This document shows positions 10,647 through 20,819 of a DNA stretch of 64,000 nt, one piece after another; position 1 is the first letter of the stretch, and every line of letters starts with the position of its first letter. The position numbers and the translations under genes were made by a program. This DNA is from Pogostemon cablin (lineage: Eukaryota > Streptophyta > Magnoliopsida > Lamiales > Lamiaceae): NCBI GenBank assembly GCA_023678885.1, contig CM043012.1, positions 13,366,036-13,430,035 on the forward strand, written 5' to 3'. The notes under the pieces were generated by a model. It was not told the origin of the DNA. It searched no databases and was given only the letters and a program-made list of their open reading frames with translations.

Positions 10647-11240
10647 GTAGAAAGAGTATTCATGAAAAAAAATATTAAACTCTTTTACATTGAGTTGAAA
10701 ACCCAACATTATTGTGGTTGATTGAGAAGAAAAGTGATGAATTTAGAGTTAATTTGGAGAATTGGAAAATTTTCAATTTTTGTGCTGAATGAAGTGGTGA
10801 AGATAAAAGATCAAAAGAGTTTACTTTATTGATCTAAGTTTTTAGTCACATATCCATATAATTTCCACCCCTTCCAAAGAGTCTACATTACAACCAAATA
10901 GAAACACATTTCTGATCCTTGACTTATTAATTACAAGTAAAAGGAGAGTAGAGACAATGGGCAAGCCTATGGTTAAACACTGCAGTTGAATCCAGTTGAG
11001 TGAAATAAAAGCCTATGCACTAGAGGGTTGAGTGATACACTATCCGGTGAGTTTCCATGTACTAAGGCAGTAATCTAGTTAGTAGTAATTTTTCCATGAT
11101 GTATCACATGTTTGTTTGCTTGGTTTACTTGAATTGAGTTCTGTAAAATATTTCTGAAACCATCATAATCATTGTCACATTCTAGTTTTCTTTTATTCTT
11201 TGCGTTGCTCGGGACGAGCAACAGTTCAAGTTTGGAGAGT
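10635..11240 (+). repeat. Right arm of the 0.6-kb inverted repeat, with polypurine tract
   Basis: Plus-strand copy of the 3' internal end, ending with AGTTTGGAGAGT directly before LTR B at 11241. It mirrors 8787-9392. Confidence 0.75.
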
Positions 11241-12746
11241 TGATAAACACGGATTTTACGTGTTTATATAGGTCGTTCCATAGTTGATTATTGCACGATT
11301 TTATTTATTGTGTGGAGTTATGTGCTTAATTGTTAAATATTAGAACTTCACGGGTATTTTGGAGTTATTGCAGATTTTAGGCCTAATTGAAGAATAAAAA
11401 AAAGGACTTTAGTTGAAGAAGAGGAAGAGATGAAGATATGAAGCAATGGATCCATATGATGTGCAGTAAGTGTTGCGTGCATGGCCAGTTGCATGTGTTA
11501 GACCAAGTTGAAGCCTCATTTGGGCGAACGGAAGTCATTTGGTCGAATCAACATATTGTTAGACCGAGTTAAAAAAGGCCGTGAGCTCCCAAAAATTAAC
11601 GCCGATCGTTAGACCAAATCATCCTTTGATTTGTGCTCTCGTTGGACCAAACCAAAGCATTCGTTTGGTCGGATCATCCATTAGTTTGGTCGAGTTAATG
11701 AGATTTTAACGCGTGAGATTTATTCTTCATCAAACTTTCTCTCCAAGCTCTAGCCCTTTAATCCACTGTTCCACGGGATCTCTACTCCTATAAATACCCA
11801 ATTAAATAAGAAAAGAGTGATCATCGAGTCTTACATCAGTCTACACATCATTGAGAGTCAATCTGCATCCAGAAAATGTCGTGGAGTCGCGAATACGAGA
11901 GTCAAGAAACGAGGCAGCACTTATTCCTTCACTTGTTCTTATCAGTATTTGATGTCGAACTCTGAGTTATTTAATTTCTTTATTTTCTTTATATCAGCGT
12001 AAATTTCTAGATTCTAGGGTTGCATGAGTAACTTGGTATTGGATTGTTTTGGTGTGTGAATCCTATATTTAATTCCAGCATATTATTTCTTTTACGTGTG
12101 TGATTTCTTTACACGTTTAATTGCTTAGCTACCAATTATTCGTACTAGTTTATTAATACAAAAGGAGAAAGTTGAGGGTTAGTATTGATCGCTTCACACA
12201 CATAACACATCTAGTAGTTGTATCGTTACTGTGAGACAAATGGTGTGAGAGAATTCAATTCGATAAATCTATTGGGAGTTAATTGATGTGATATTTACGT
12301 TACTGTTATATTCGTTGATTGATCAACTAGTGATTAGATTCAAAAGAATTAATTATATATTCAGATTGCTTTAGGAAATTATACTAGAATTGAATATTGA
12401 GGTTCCATCCATTGCATGACAAGCCAAGTGAAAGTGTAATTACCTAGAATCACTCTTACCAATCTGATTTTTATTCTTATAATATTTTTTATCAATTGTT
12501 GAGTCCAATAATTGCATACATCTTATTCACAGTTAATTTAATATTCTTTGTTGGTTACTTTATATTCATATACACTCTTATTTTCCTTATTCTTGGACAA
12601 GTAGTTATAATTAGATTTTAATTCAATCTCTGTGGATTCGATACCTTGCTTACTTGTTTTCTACATATGTCCCGTATACTTGCGGAATTTAGTGTGGTTT
12701 GCATATTAGTGAGTGTTTAAATTTATGTTGCAAATATATGCTATCA
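11241..12746 (+). repeat. Inverted internal Athila LTR (LTR B), mosaic
   Basis: It begins TGATAAACACGG and ends ATATGCTATCA, 1506 bases, opposite in orientation to LTRs A and C. A TATA box, CCTATAAATACCC, is at about 11788-11800. The part before the TATA box is close to LTR C (shared gttagaccaagttgaagcct and cacgggatctctactcct). The part after it is close to LTR A (shared gtcgtggagtcgcgaatacg). Directly after the LTR, AGTTTATG is followed at 12755 by reversed gag sequence, so the normal primer site is missing on this side. Confidence 0.85.
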
Positions 12747-12754
12747 AGTTTATG

Positions 12755-13959
12755 AAATCGTTGCGCTTATCCAACTTCTTTGAAATCCCTTTTGAGAATT
12801 CAGTCATTTTTGCTCCTTGGGGTTCATCGATTACCCCATTAGTAACTGAAAATCCAAGAGAGGGCGGTAAAGTGTTCCTTTGATTCCCATAAGACAGATT
12901 CTCATGGGTTCTCCAAGATGGATCATAGGATGGATTACCTCTGAAGCTGTTGTGATTTCTTTCTCTGAGGTATGCAGCTTCTTCTAAATCTGGATTTATC
13001 ACCTTTGGTGGAAAGTGAGGTGATGTGGTTAAAAGTTTCATGATAGTGTCCAGCTTAGACGTGACATCTGACTCATTCACTTTTGCTACCCTTCTTAAAA
13101 CCTTTCTCTCACCTGGCCACTGATAACTGTTTGCAGCCATCTCCTCTATCAAATCAAATGCTGTCTCTGAATCCAAATTTGCTATGCTTCCTCCAGCTGA
13201 TGCGTCTACCATTGGACGAGTGTTTCCATCTAACCCTTGGTAAAAGTACCAAATTTGATCATCAACTGAGAATCCATGCATTGGACATGATTGCATAAGT
13301 TCCTTGTATCTATCCCAGGCTTCAAATAATGGCTCATCATCATACTGCTTGAATTGTGAAATTGAACTTCTCAACCTCATTGTCTTACTAGGAGGAAAAT
13401 ATTTTAGTAAGAACTTTTGCTTTGTTTCTTCCCAGTTAGCCAATGGAATATCATGAGACAATAGCCAACTTCTTGCTTTATCCCTTAAAGAGAATGGGAA
13501 AAGCTTGAAATAGTTATACTCTTGTGGGACCCTGCTGTTGTACATCATATCACATAATTCCATAAACTATGATAAATGGGTGTACGGATTCTCATGTGGG
13601 AGTCCCCCAAAAGTATTATTATTCACCATGTTGATCAGTGTTGGATTGATATTGTGTTTCTTCACAGCCTGATCAGCATGGTGTTGTGGTGCTATCCCAC
13701 CATACCTCTGATTCCCATCAGGTATGAAAACATGTCTAATAGGCCTTGGTGGAACTGGTATACCTTGATTCTGAAATCGTGGGATGACCTGTTCATTCCT
13801 GTTATCCACACCATTTCGATCATCCTGTGGTGGATCAGCTGGTGGATCCTGACCATTCATCTTAGTTCTTTTTGTTCTTAAACTGTTTAATTTCCTTGCA
13901 GTTGCTTCAATTTCCTGATCAAAAAGTAATTCTTTTCTTGCTTGTGATCTAGTTATCAT
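12755..13959 (-). pseudogene. Athila gag, one in-frame stop, 3' truncated
   Basis: I start at the ATG at 13959 (MITRSQARKELLF); another ATG lies 15 bases upstream. One TAG at 13564-13566 splits an otherwise continuous frame. The second part carries the conserved Athila gag block: LFPFSLRDKARSWL, KFLLKYFPPSKTMRLRSSI, EAWDRYKELMQSCPMHG, FYQGLDGNTRPMVDASAGG and LIEEMAANSYQW. Gag forms the retrotransposon particle. The frame ends where the inverted LTR joins at 12754, so no zinc knuckle or pol is left. Closely related full elements in the genome would have to supply reverse transcriptase. Confidence 0.85.
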
Positions 13960-14060
13960 AAACTCCTGCAACAAAATTAATAAATTTAAGCCCGTTTAAA
14001 TAACAATAAATTAAATACTTATTCAATGATCTTATATTAAAATTAATTAAATTTAATTCA

Positions 14061-14078
14061 TTCCCCGGCAACGTGCCA
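14061..14078 (-). other. Primer binding site, tRNA-Asp type
   Basis: The minus strand reads TGGCACGTTGCCGGGGAA, six bases after the end of LTR C. The Athila primer site is complementary to the 3' end of tRNA-Asp (TGGCGCCGTTGCCGGGGA). The copy here differs near bases 5-7. It starts minus-strand synthesis in the active element. Confidence 0.75.
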
Positions 14079-14084
14079 TAAACT

Positions 14085-15560
14085 TGATAGCATATATTTG
14101 CAACACAAATTTAAACACTCACTAATATGCAAATGACACTATATTCCACAAGTATACGAGACATATGTAGCAAGCAGAGAGGTAAGGTATCGAATGCACA
14201 TGGAATGAATAAAAATCTAATTAATTAAATATTTATTCAAGAACAAGAAAAATATCAGGATGTTTGAGAATTAAATAAACAATAAAATAAAATAATAAAT
14301 ATGCAACGACTGGACTCAACAGATTCAGAATATGAATTGGATGAAATTAAGAATAATAAAAACAATTCTAGGTATTACACTTTCACTTGGTTTGTCTTGC
14401 AGTGGGTGGAACTTCTTAATTCAATTCAAGAATAATTTCCTAAAGCAATCTGTAATTTATGTAATTAATTCTTTCGAATCTAATCACAAGTAGATCAATC
14501 AATGAATATAGCAGTGACGTAAATATCACATCAATTAACTCCCAACAGATTTATCGGATTGAATTCTCTCACACCTTATGTCTCACAGTAACGATACGAC
14601 TACTAGATGTGTTATATGTGTGAAGTGATCAATATTAACCCTCAACTTTCATTTCTTAATTTAATAAACAAATATGAGTAATTGGTTGCGAATCAATTAA
14701 TCATGTAAAGAAATCACACATATAAAAAAAATAAAGTGCTTGAATTAAATAAAAGATTCACACACCAAAACAATCCAAAACCAAATTACTCGTGCAATCC
14801 TAGAATCTGGAAGTTTAAGCTTCCATACAGAAAATAAAGAAATAAAATAAATCTAAATTCAACATGAAATTAAATAAACTGATGAAACCCGGATGAAGGA
14901 ATAAGTGTCGTCTAGTCCCTAGACTTTTGTCTTCGTGACTCCACGACGTTCTTTGGATGCGGACTGACTCTGTGAATGAATGTGTGAATGACTTGATGAT
15001 TTAATTGATGTTCTCTCTTTTCTGATTTAATTGGGTATTTATATTATAGGAGTAGAGATCCCGTGGAACAGTCGATTAATGGGCCTGGACTTGGAGAACA
15101 AGTTTGGTGAAAAGTGAAATTCCCGTGTGAAAATAACCCATGATCCGCCCAAATCAAAGGTGATTTGGTCCAATTCGGCTGGATGGTTCGCCCAAACCAT
15201 GGATGATTTGGTCTAACGATCAGCGTCAATTTCCTGGTAGCTCACGACCTTTTTTGACTCGGTCTAACAACATGCTGATTCGCCCAAACTAGGCTTCCGT
15301 TCACCCAAACGAGGCTTCAACTTGGTCTAACATGTGTTGGCCGCTAATCAGCTACCACATTACTCCTTTATTTCATCCCTTATCTTCTTTAATTAAAGTC
15401 CTTTTATTCTTCAATTAGGCCTAAATTCTGCAATAACTCCAAAATACCCGTGAAGTTCTAATATTCAACAATTAAACATATAACTTCACAAAATAAATGA
15501 AATCATGCAATAATCAACTATGGAACGGCCTATATAAACACGTAAAATCCGTGTTTACCA
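14085..15560 (-). repeat. Athila 5' LTR (LTR C)
   Basis: On the minus strand it begins TGGTAAACACGG and ends ATATGCTATCA, 1476 bases. A TATA region, TATAATATAAATACCC, is at about 15031-15046. U3 has repeated gttagacc and ccaaatca words of about 25-30 bases. By eye it differs from LTR A by many substitutions along its whole length. Confidence 0.85.
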
Positions 15561-15566
15561 TGGCTG

Positions 15567-17513
15567 CTCTCCGGAACGTCTTTCTTGTGGGAGTTCTTCT
15601 TGTACTCCTCTGGTTTGACCCTGAGGATGAAACTTGACTCCTTGAACTCTATCTTGATGGTCTAGATCTTTGCCCTGATTTATAGCTTCGGGCCATCTGT
15701 TTAGACCAAAAGGATCTTGGTCTTCTAGACCTCTATCATCTGCTCCTTTGGGTGTAAGGATGATGTTTCTTCATCCTTTTCTGCTTTCTTGGGTTTCTTC
15801 CAATGATAGTTGGAAAATCATTGCTTTCGCAGTATAAGGGGAATGTCTTGTTGATTCCCCTTAATCTTTTGTAGTTCTTGTGTAGCGATGCTTGATAACA
15901 CCACTCTGCAATCTTGGCTTTGAGGAAGGACATCCTCCTTGCTATTGAATCTAGCTCACATGGTTCATATTCTTTGATTAGCATTTCTCTCCATGGGCTT
16001 GGAATCTTTGATTTCCATCTATACTTTGTGAAGAGTTTGATGTACTCGTCTACATGACAGATGTCAAGTAACTCCAGGCTATATAAGGCATTCATATACT
16101 TCTTCTTCTTTTCTTCTTCCATTCCTTCGAAGTAACCTACTCCAATGAAATGGATCTTGAATATCTTGGCCATGCGATTGACAATATTGCCTAGGTCTTC
16201 TCCTTCCATGGTCTCCTTCTTGACTTCGTCTGAGAGAACCTCCCAAGCTCATTTTACTGATCCTTCTATGCTCATATTTAGGAATCTTATGAACCCCTTC
16301 TTTGTCCAGCTCCAATGCGCCTCCTGCAATCTTCATTGCATTTGTCCATTCATCGATCAAGGTCTCTCTATTCTTGAAGTTAGAGTGACGAGGTTAAGAT
16401 CAACCGGTATAGATTTATCAGTTCAAGGTGAGACCGACCATATGGGGTGTTGTGTAGATTAGATCCTCGAACTCAGCTTGCTCCTATTGACATTCCTATC
16501 GCCTTTATCTTGAAATTTCCCTGGTTATAGGATGTCTCTTCTTGTCTTGCTTCATGGACTCCATGTGTTCTAGAAGTTTCTTCATTTTGGCTCGTATCAT
16601 GAGGAGCCTGAGACTGTTGTTGAGAGTTTGAAGTTTCTCCAACATTCATTTTAGATCTACAATTGATAGTCCTTGGAAGGACTCATATAGATCTTGTAGA
16701 TCTTCAAGATTCGCTCTTTCAAACCGGGGATGTGGATTCTCCTCGAAAGATAGCGATCATCTTCTTACTCTCCGTCTTTGGACTTGTGACATCCGTCGTC
16801 TTTCCCTTTTGGTGTAAAAGGGGTTCTATTCCGAAGGTTGGTGGTAACCTTCCTCCTGGCCTTCTACCCGTCACCTTGGTTTTCAGGAACTCAATTTGCT
16901 TTATCAGCTTCTTGATGTGGTCGATTTATTTATCCTGCAACATCTCCACCTTATCCATCTTGAGGCTGATCTCAAATATCGTCTTAGACATGTTTTGGCA
17001 ATATTCTCTAAAGAATTTCACCATTTTCTGTAATTCTCTAAGATCTTGGTTCATCTTAGAGTTATTTGTCTCGATCTCTTTCCGCTCTGTCATTATGACC
17101 GCCATGAAAAGTGATAGGGCTTGCAGATCTCTTTTGGACCTTAATTTGGTCGTCTCCTCCATTGATCGTATCTGGGGACACGTCCATGAATTTCAGTGAA
17201 ACTTTAGAGTTCCACTGTGTTTCTTAATACTTATTTAGATTATCTCCATCTGGCGGCTTTCTTCCAGATAATCTTCCTCGGTGTAATTGGCACGGACTTC
17301 TGCCAGTTTTCATCTTCGGTCAAGCCCATCCCAGAAACGATCGGCAGCATCTTCTTTCTTTTCTGCTTGTTGTCTATACAAAATATTATAGTATTGTTGT
17401 ATAGAGCAGCTCATTTCGGCATATCCAATGGGCCAGAAAGCGCTATTGCTCCAGTTTTAAGCAGGGCTTATAGTCCTGTCATTCTCGAATGTCGAACTTT
17501 CGTTCGAATCCAT
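15567..17513 (-). pseudogene. Viral coat protein ORF, N-terminus and core, broken
   Basis: The start is the ATG at 17513 (MDSNESSTFEND). The same frame, with several stops, reaches a hydrophilic coiled-coil-like stretch at 17162-16926. The core lies in other frames, mainly 16209-15736, with LLDICHVDEYIKLFTKYRW, EYEPCELDSIARRMSF and NYKRLRGINKTF, the pattern of caulimovirid coat proteins. The basic C-terminal linker reaches the Athila insertion at 15566 and resumes at 7272 before the zinc knuckle. Capsid formation and RNA/DNA binding are the family role. At least two frameshifts and several stops make it inactive. Confidence 0.7.
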
Positions 17514-17660
17514 ATTTCTTTGAAACTCTCCTCTCGTTAAGTGATATAAGTTTATAATAAAATTTTCATTCATAAATAAATAAACCTAGGGTTTTGATAC
17601 AATTTTGAGCGAAAACCAGATAAAAATCAGCCTTATAATCAAGTATAGTCTTTTTTAGAA
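17514..17660. other. Short stretch between viral ORF1 and the right MULE terminal repeat
   Basis: It should hold the end of the viral leader if the virus is complete up to ORF1. I see no primer-binding site for tRNA-Met (TGGTATCAGAGC) and no short upstream ORF that stands out. Confidence 0.4.
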
Positions 17661-17840
17661 ACCTAGTGGCATTTTCGTAAATAGCATGGTGAAAGTTTTT
17701 GGTTTGGAAAAAGCAAAAGGAATATTTTCGGACTAAAGGACTGATTTTGGACTTTTTAAGACTAAAATTGAGAATTCGTATAGATAAAGGACCAAAAGTG
17801 GAAAAGGTCATACTTACAGGACTAATTTTGAAATTAGCCC

Positions 17841-18026
17841 TTAATTAATATACCTAAATAAGTAAATAAAATATTAAAAATTTAATCATTATTAAAAATA
17901 GAAATACACTATTTAATAAAGAAAATATTAAATAATGAAGTTAATTAAAAGTAAATGAGGAAAATATTAAAAAAAGTATTAAAAATCTAAAAAATTGAGA
18001 AAATTACATATCACATTAAAGCGCTC
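17841..18026. repeat. Target duplication plus right half of the split host tandem copy
   Basis: It starts TTAATTAATA, the same as 1285-1294, then tracks about 1010-1190 of the intact copy almost base for base (aatattaaaaaaagtattaa and onwards). It closes the insertion. Confidence 0.8.
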
Positions 18027-18460
18027 TGTAGACGACACGTCAGCAAGAAAAGTTTCTACTATAATATACATAAGACTAGTATATTTTCCCGTGTATTACA
18101 CGGGTTATATTTTTTATAATATAACTTTTTTAAATGATCTTTACTTTATTATGTTAATTTCGATATGTTTTGATATATATTTATCTTTATTTATTGTAAT
18201 TATGATGTTTACCTTTAAATGGTATATTATGTAATTGAATTGAAATAAATAAAAAGTAAAATATAATCATATTTATATTATCTGTAACATTAATTACTGT
18301 AAATTTCTAAAAACTTCACCAAACACAATATATATATATATATATAATTTTTTTTTTTTAAGTTTCGAAACAAACTTTTTATTATAGTATTATTATATTA
18401 TTTGCCAAAATAATTGTGATTGCATAACAGAAATAATTTCAATCAAATCTTTTCTTAAAA
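18027..18460. other. AT-rich non-coding DNA with a small palindrome
   Basis: CCCGTGTATTACACGGG at about 18089-18105 is a near-perfect inverted repeat following tctactataatata and ctagtatatt. Similar stretches occur near the 5' end of some plant Helitrons. The expected A-to-TC junction is not clean here, so this is only a hint. No gene is seen. Confidence 0.35.
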
Positions 18461-18464
18461 TATA

Positions 18465-18600
18465 TTTTCTATATTTAGTATCACCAATAAATTTTAATTA
18501 TGGTTAAATAAATATTAAATAATACAATATGATTTTTTTTACTATGGTATTCATATTAAATTACTTAATATAAAATATTAGTTATGTTATTAAAATTATA
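18465..18600. repeat. Dispersed repeat pair, copy 1 (copy 2 at about 19905-20040)
   Basis: Both copies share the order tagtatcaccaataaatttt, aatacaatatgatttttt and atggtattcatattaaatta with few differences. They are 1.4 kb apart in direct orientation. Confidence 0.7.
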
Positions 18601-18956
18601 AAGGGTTTATTAATTATAGGTACGTGTATTTACAACCTAATTATTAATAAATACATTAATCTAATATAATTACTGCGGGATACATAACGATTTTTTTTCT
18701 CCCAACGTTACCCTTGTTCACAATGTTTTATATTCAACGTTTATACAGAATAATAATTTCGTTGAACACTAATGTACACTACATCAAATAAAACAGCAAA
18801 CTCGTATTTCTCTAACAGCAATAACCACTACCACTCTCCTAAACCTCTAGCGAGTAATTTTTTTAAATAATTCAAATAAAAAGAACAAACGCAAATAATT
18901 CAATGTATACCGATGTACACTATTATTATACTAATCACTCGAGATTTTAGGAGAGT

Positions 18957-19215
18957 GAATTTAGGAAAAAATTATTTTACTAATTCTCTTGCGGTCACTT
19001 TATTTTATTTATCTCTCTAAATGCACACTAATGTACAAATTTTGAAAGAAATAATTTAGAAAAAATAGTTTTCCTAATTCTCTATGCGGTCACTCTTTTT
19101 ATTACTCTCTCTAAATGAACGCTAATGTACAGATTTTGAAAGAAATAATTTAGGAAAAAATCATTTTACTAATTCTCTCTGCGGTCACTTTTTATTATTT
19201 CTCTTTCTAAACGCA
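18957..19215. repeat. Tandem repeat of about 100 bases, three copies
   Basis: Each unit has aatttaggaaaaaat, then ctaattctct, gcggtcact, tctctctaaa and an aatgtaca word. Three imperfect copies follow each other. More aatgtaca/gatgtata words continue to about 19540 without a clear unit. Confidence 0.7.
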
Positions 19216-19659
19216 TGCCAATGTACAGATTCGTCTTCGTTCTTCTAATTGTGACTTCATTCTTCATTTTGTGATAAGTTTCCGATTAATTACTCAAAAT
19301 TCAAACTGATTAAGTACATTGTGCACACGTGTGTACAAATTAAGATTGTATGCAATGACTCTATCTTCGATAATTATTTATCTCACCTAAATGTACAATG
19401 ATGTATATTCATATAAATAGTTTATTCATTTTTTTCCAAAACCTATTTATCTCAAATGAGTGCACAGTGATGTATATACATATAAATACTTAATGGTGTT
19501 TTTTTTAATTTGCTTCACATGATGCACATTGATGTTCAGTAAGTATGGATAATATGGGAAAATAAAATTAAATTTTGTATCTGTGCATAATTTTCTATAA
19601 CGAATGTATGAATTAGTAATATCTAAATACGTTTTGTACCTAATATTTATTGACCCAAT

Positions 19660-19870
19660 TATAAATAAATAAGAGAATATAAAAATTAATATTTAAAATA
19701 ATAAATTATTTAAATAAAATATTAATTATAAGATTAATATGAGATTGAGATTGCCACATATACAAATTTTATTGTGGTAGTCATAATAAAATATTTAAAA
19801 TAATATGACATATTAAATAAAATAATATTTGAAATATTATATTAAATTACTTAAAATCAAACATTAATTG
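19660..19870. repeat. Direct repeat pair, copy 1 (copy 2 at about 20040-20260)
   Basis: Shared words in the same order are aataaataagagaatataaa, gagattgccacat, aattttattgtggt and tattaaataaaataatattt. Together with the 19905-20040 block this makes an approximately 380-base tandem duplication. Confidence 0.65.
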
Positions 19871-20819
19871 CAAGATTAAATAAAATATTAATCTTAAAAT
19901 ATATTGTCTATATATAGTATCACCAATAAATTTTAATTATGGTTATATAAATATTAAATAATACAATATGATTTTTTTACTATGGTATTCATATTAAATT
20001 ATTTAAAATAAAATATTAGTTATGTTATTAAATTATAAATAAATAAATAAGAGAATATAAAAAATTAATATTTAGAATAATAAATTATTTAAAATAAAAT
20101 ATTAATTATAAGATTAATGTGAGATTGCCACATGTATAAATTTTATTGTGGTTGTCATAACAAATTACTTAAAATAGGCATATTAAATAAAATAATATTT
20201 GAAATATTATATTAAATTACTTAAAATTAATATTAATTGAAAGATTAAATAAAATATTAATTAAGAGCTTAATATTCGTTCCAAATCTGGAACCTTTTAG
20301 TTTTGCTATATAGCATTTGTTTCAATACAATACTCCTTTTTTATCAATGTTGTCCCATAACTTTTGTTTTTATTATTAATTTTTACTTGTTGTAATTTTG
20401 TCTCAAAATATTACTTTTTATCTCTACAAAACTCATTAATAAAATTGATCATTTTTAGGTTTAAATGACCATTTTAGAGAAAAATTAAAAGTTATGGTTT
20501 TATTTGTATGTAAAATTAAATTTTTTGAGACTATTTTGAATAAATTAATTTTGTATTAGACCATTTAGATTCTGAATTCTTATTCTTATGGTGGCGCATG
20601 TCTACTTGATATGGAAAATAGAGTTGGTAATGATATTGAAATAAACATTAATTCTTGATTCTAGAAAATTTTGAAGGATAGAATTGATAATAGAATTAAA
20701 ATAATCAATCATAGTTTCATAAAAATTATGATAATCTAAATCTGCAGTTATAATAAAATTTATGGATAAATCCTAAGTATTTCATAAAGTAACAGGTTTT
20801 GTTTCTTAAGATTGATCAT

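Larger units (their letters stand above)
7278..15560 (-). mobile_element. Athila-type LTR retrotransposon, pol-less, rearranged, with three LTRs
   Basis: Minus orientation. The 5' LTR is 14085-15560, the primer site 14061-14078, gag 12755-13959 and the 3' LTR 7291-8786. A third LTR in the opposite orientation (11241-12746) with its own upstream 3' internal end is embedded after gag. There is no protease, reverse transcriptase, RNase H or integrase. The gag sequence and the tRNA-Asp-like primer site are those of the Athila lineage of Ty3/gypsy. A TGGCT target duplication and continuity of the interrupted viral frame show that the outer boundaries came from one insertion. The inner inverted copy probably arose by template switching or later rearrangement. 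Confidence 0.85.
1964..17513 (-). other. Endogenous caulimovirid genome, near full length, interrupted by an Athila element
   Basis: Read on the minus strand from 17513 downwards, the domains are coat protein with a CCHC knuckle, 30K-type movement protein, aspartic protease, reverse transcriptase, RNase H, a transactivator-like ORF, then promoter and poly(A) signals. Without the nested element (7278-15560) the span is about 7.3 kb, close to the usual 7-8 kb of Caulimoviridae. Coat protein before movement protein matches the order known for Cavemovirus and Solendovirus and differs from the movement-first order of badna-, petu- and florendoviruses. Every ORF has stops or frameshifts, so this is a dead copy. 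The linear copy opens the circular genome within the leader. No tRNA-Met primer site is visible, so part of the leader seems missing. Confidence 0.85.
1295..17840. mobile_element. Mutator-like element (MULE) carrying a pararetrovirus genome
   Basis: The left end begins GAGTTAATATC and soon reaches TTTTTAGTCC. The right end, read in reverse complement, begins GGGCTAATTTC and reaches AAAATTAGTCC. Similarity continues with repeated TTTAGTCC and GTCCTTTA words for roughly 150 bases, giving degenerate long terminal inverted repeats. The flanks share TTAATTAATA; 9-10 bp target duplications are typical of Mutator superfamily elements. The flanking sequence outside both ends rejoins to match the neighbouring host repeat at 906-1190, which supports a single insertion. 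I see no transposase. The interior is mostly viral and contains a younger Athila insertion. Whether the virus entered a pre-existing MULE or moved with it is inference. Confidence 0.75.
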
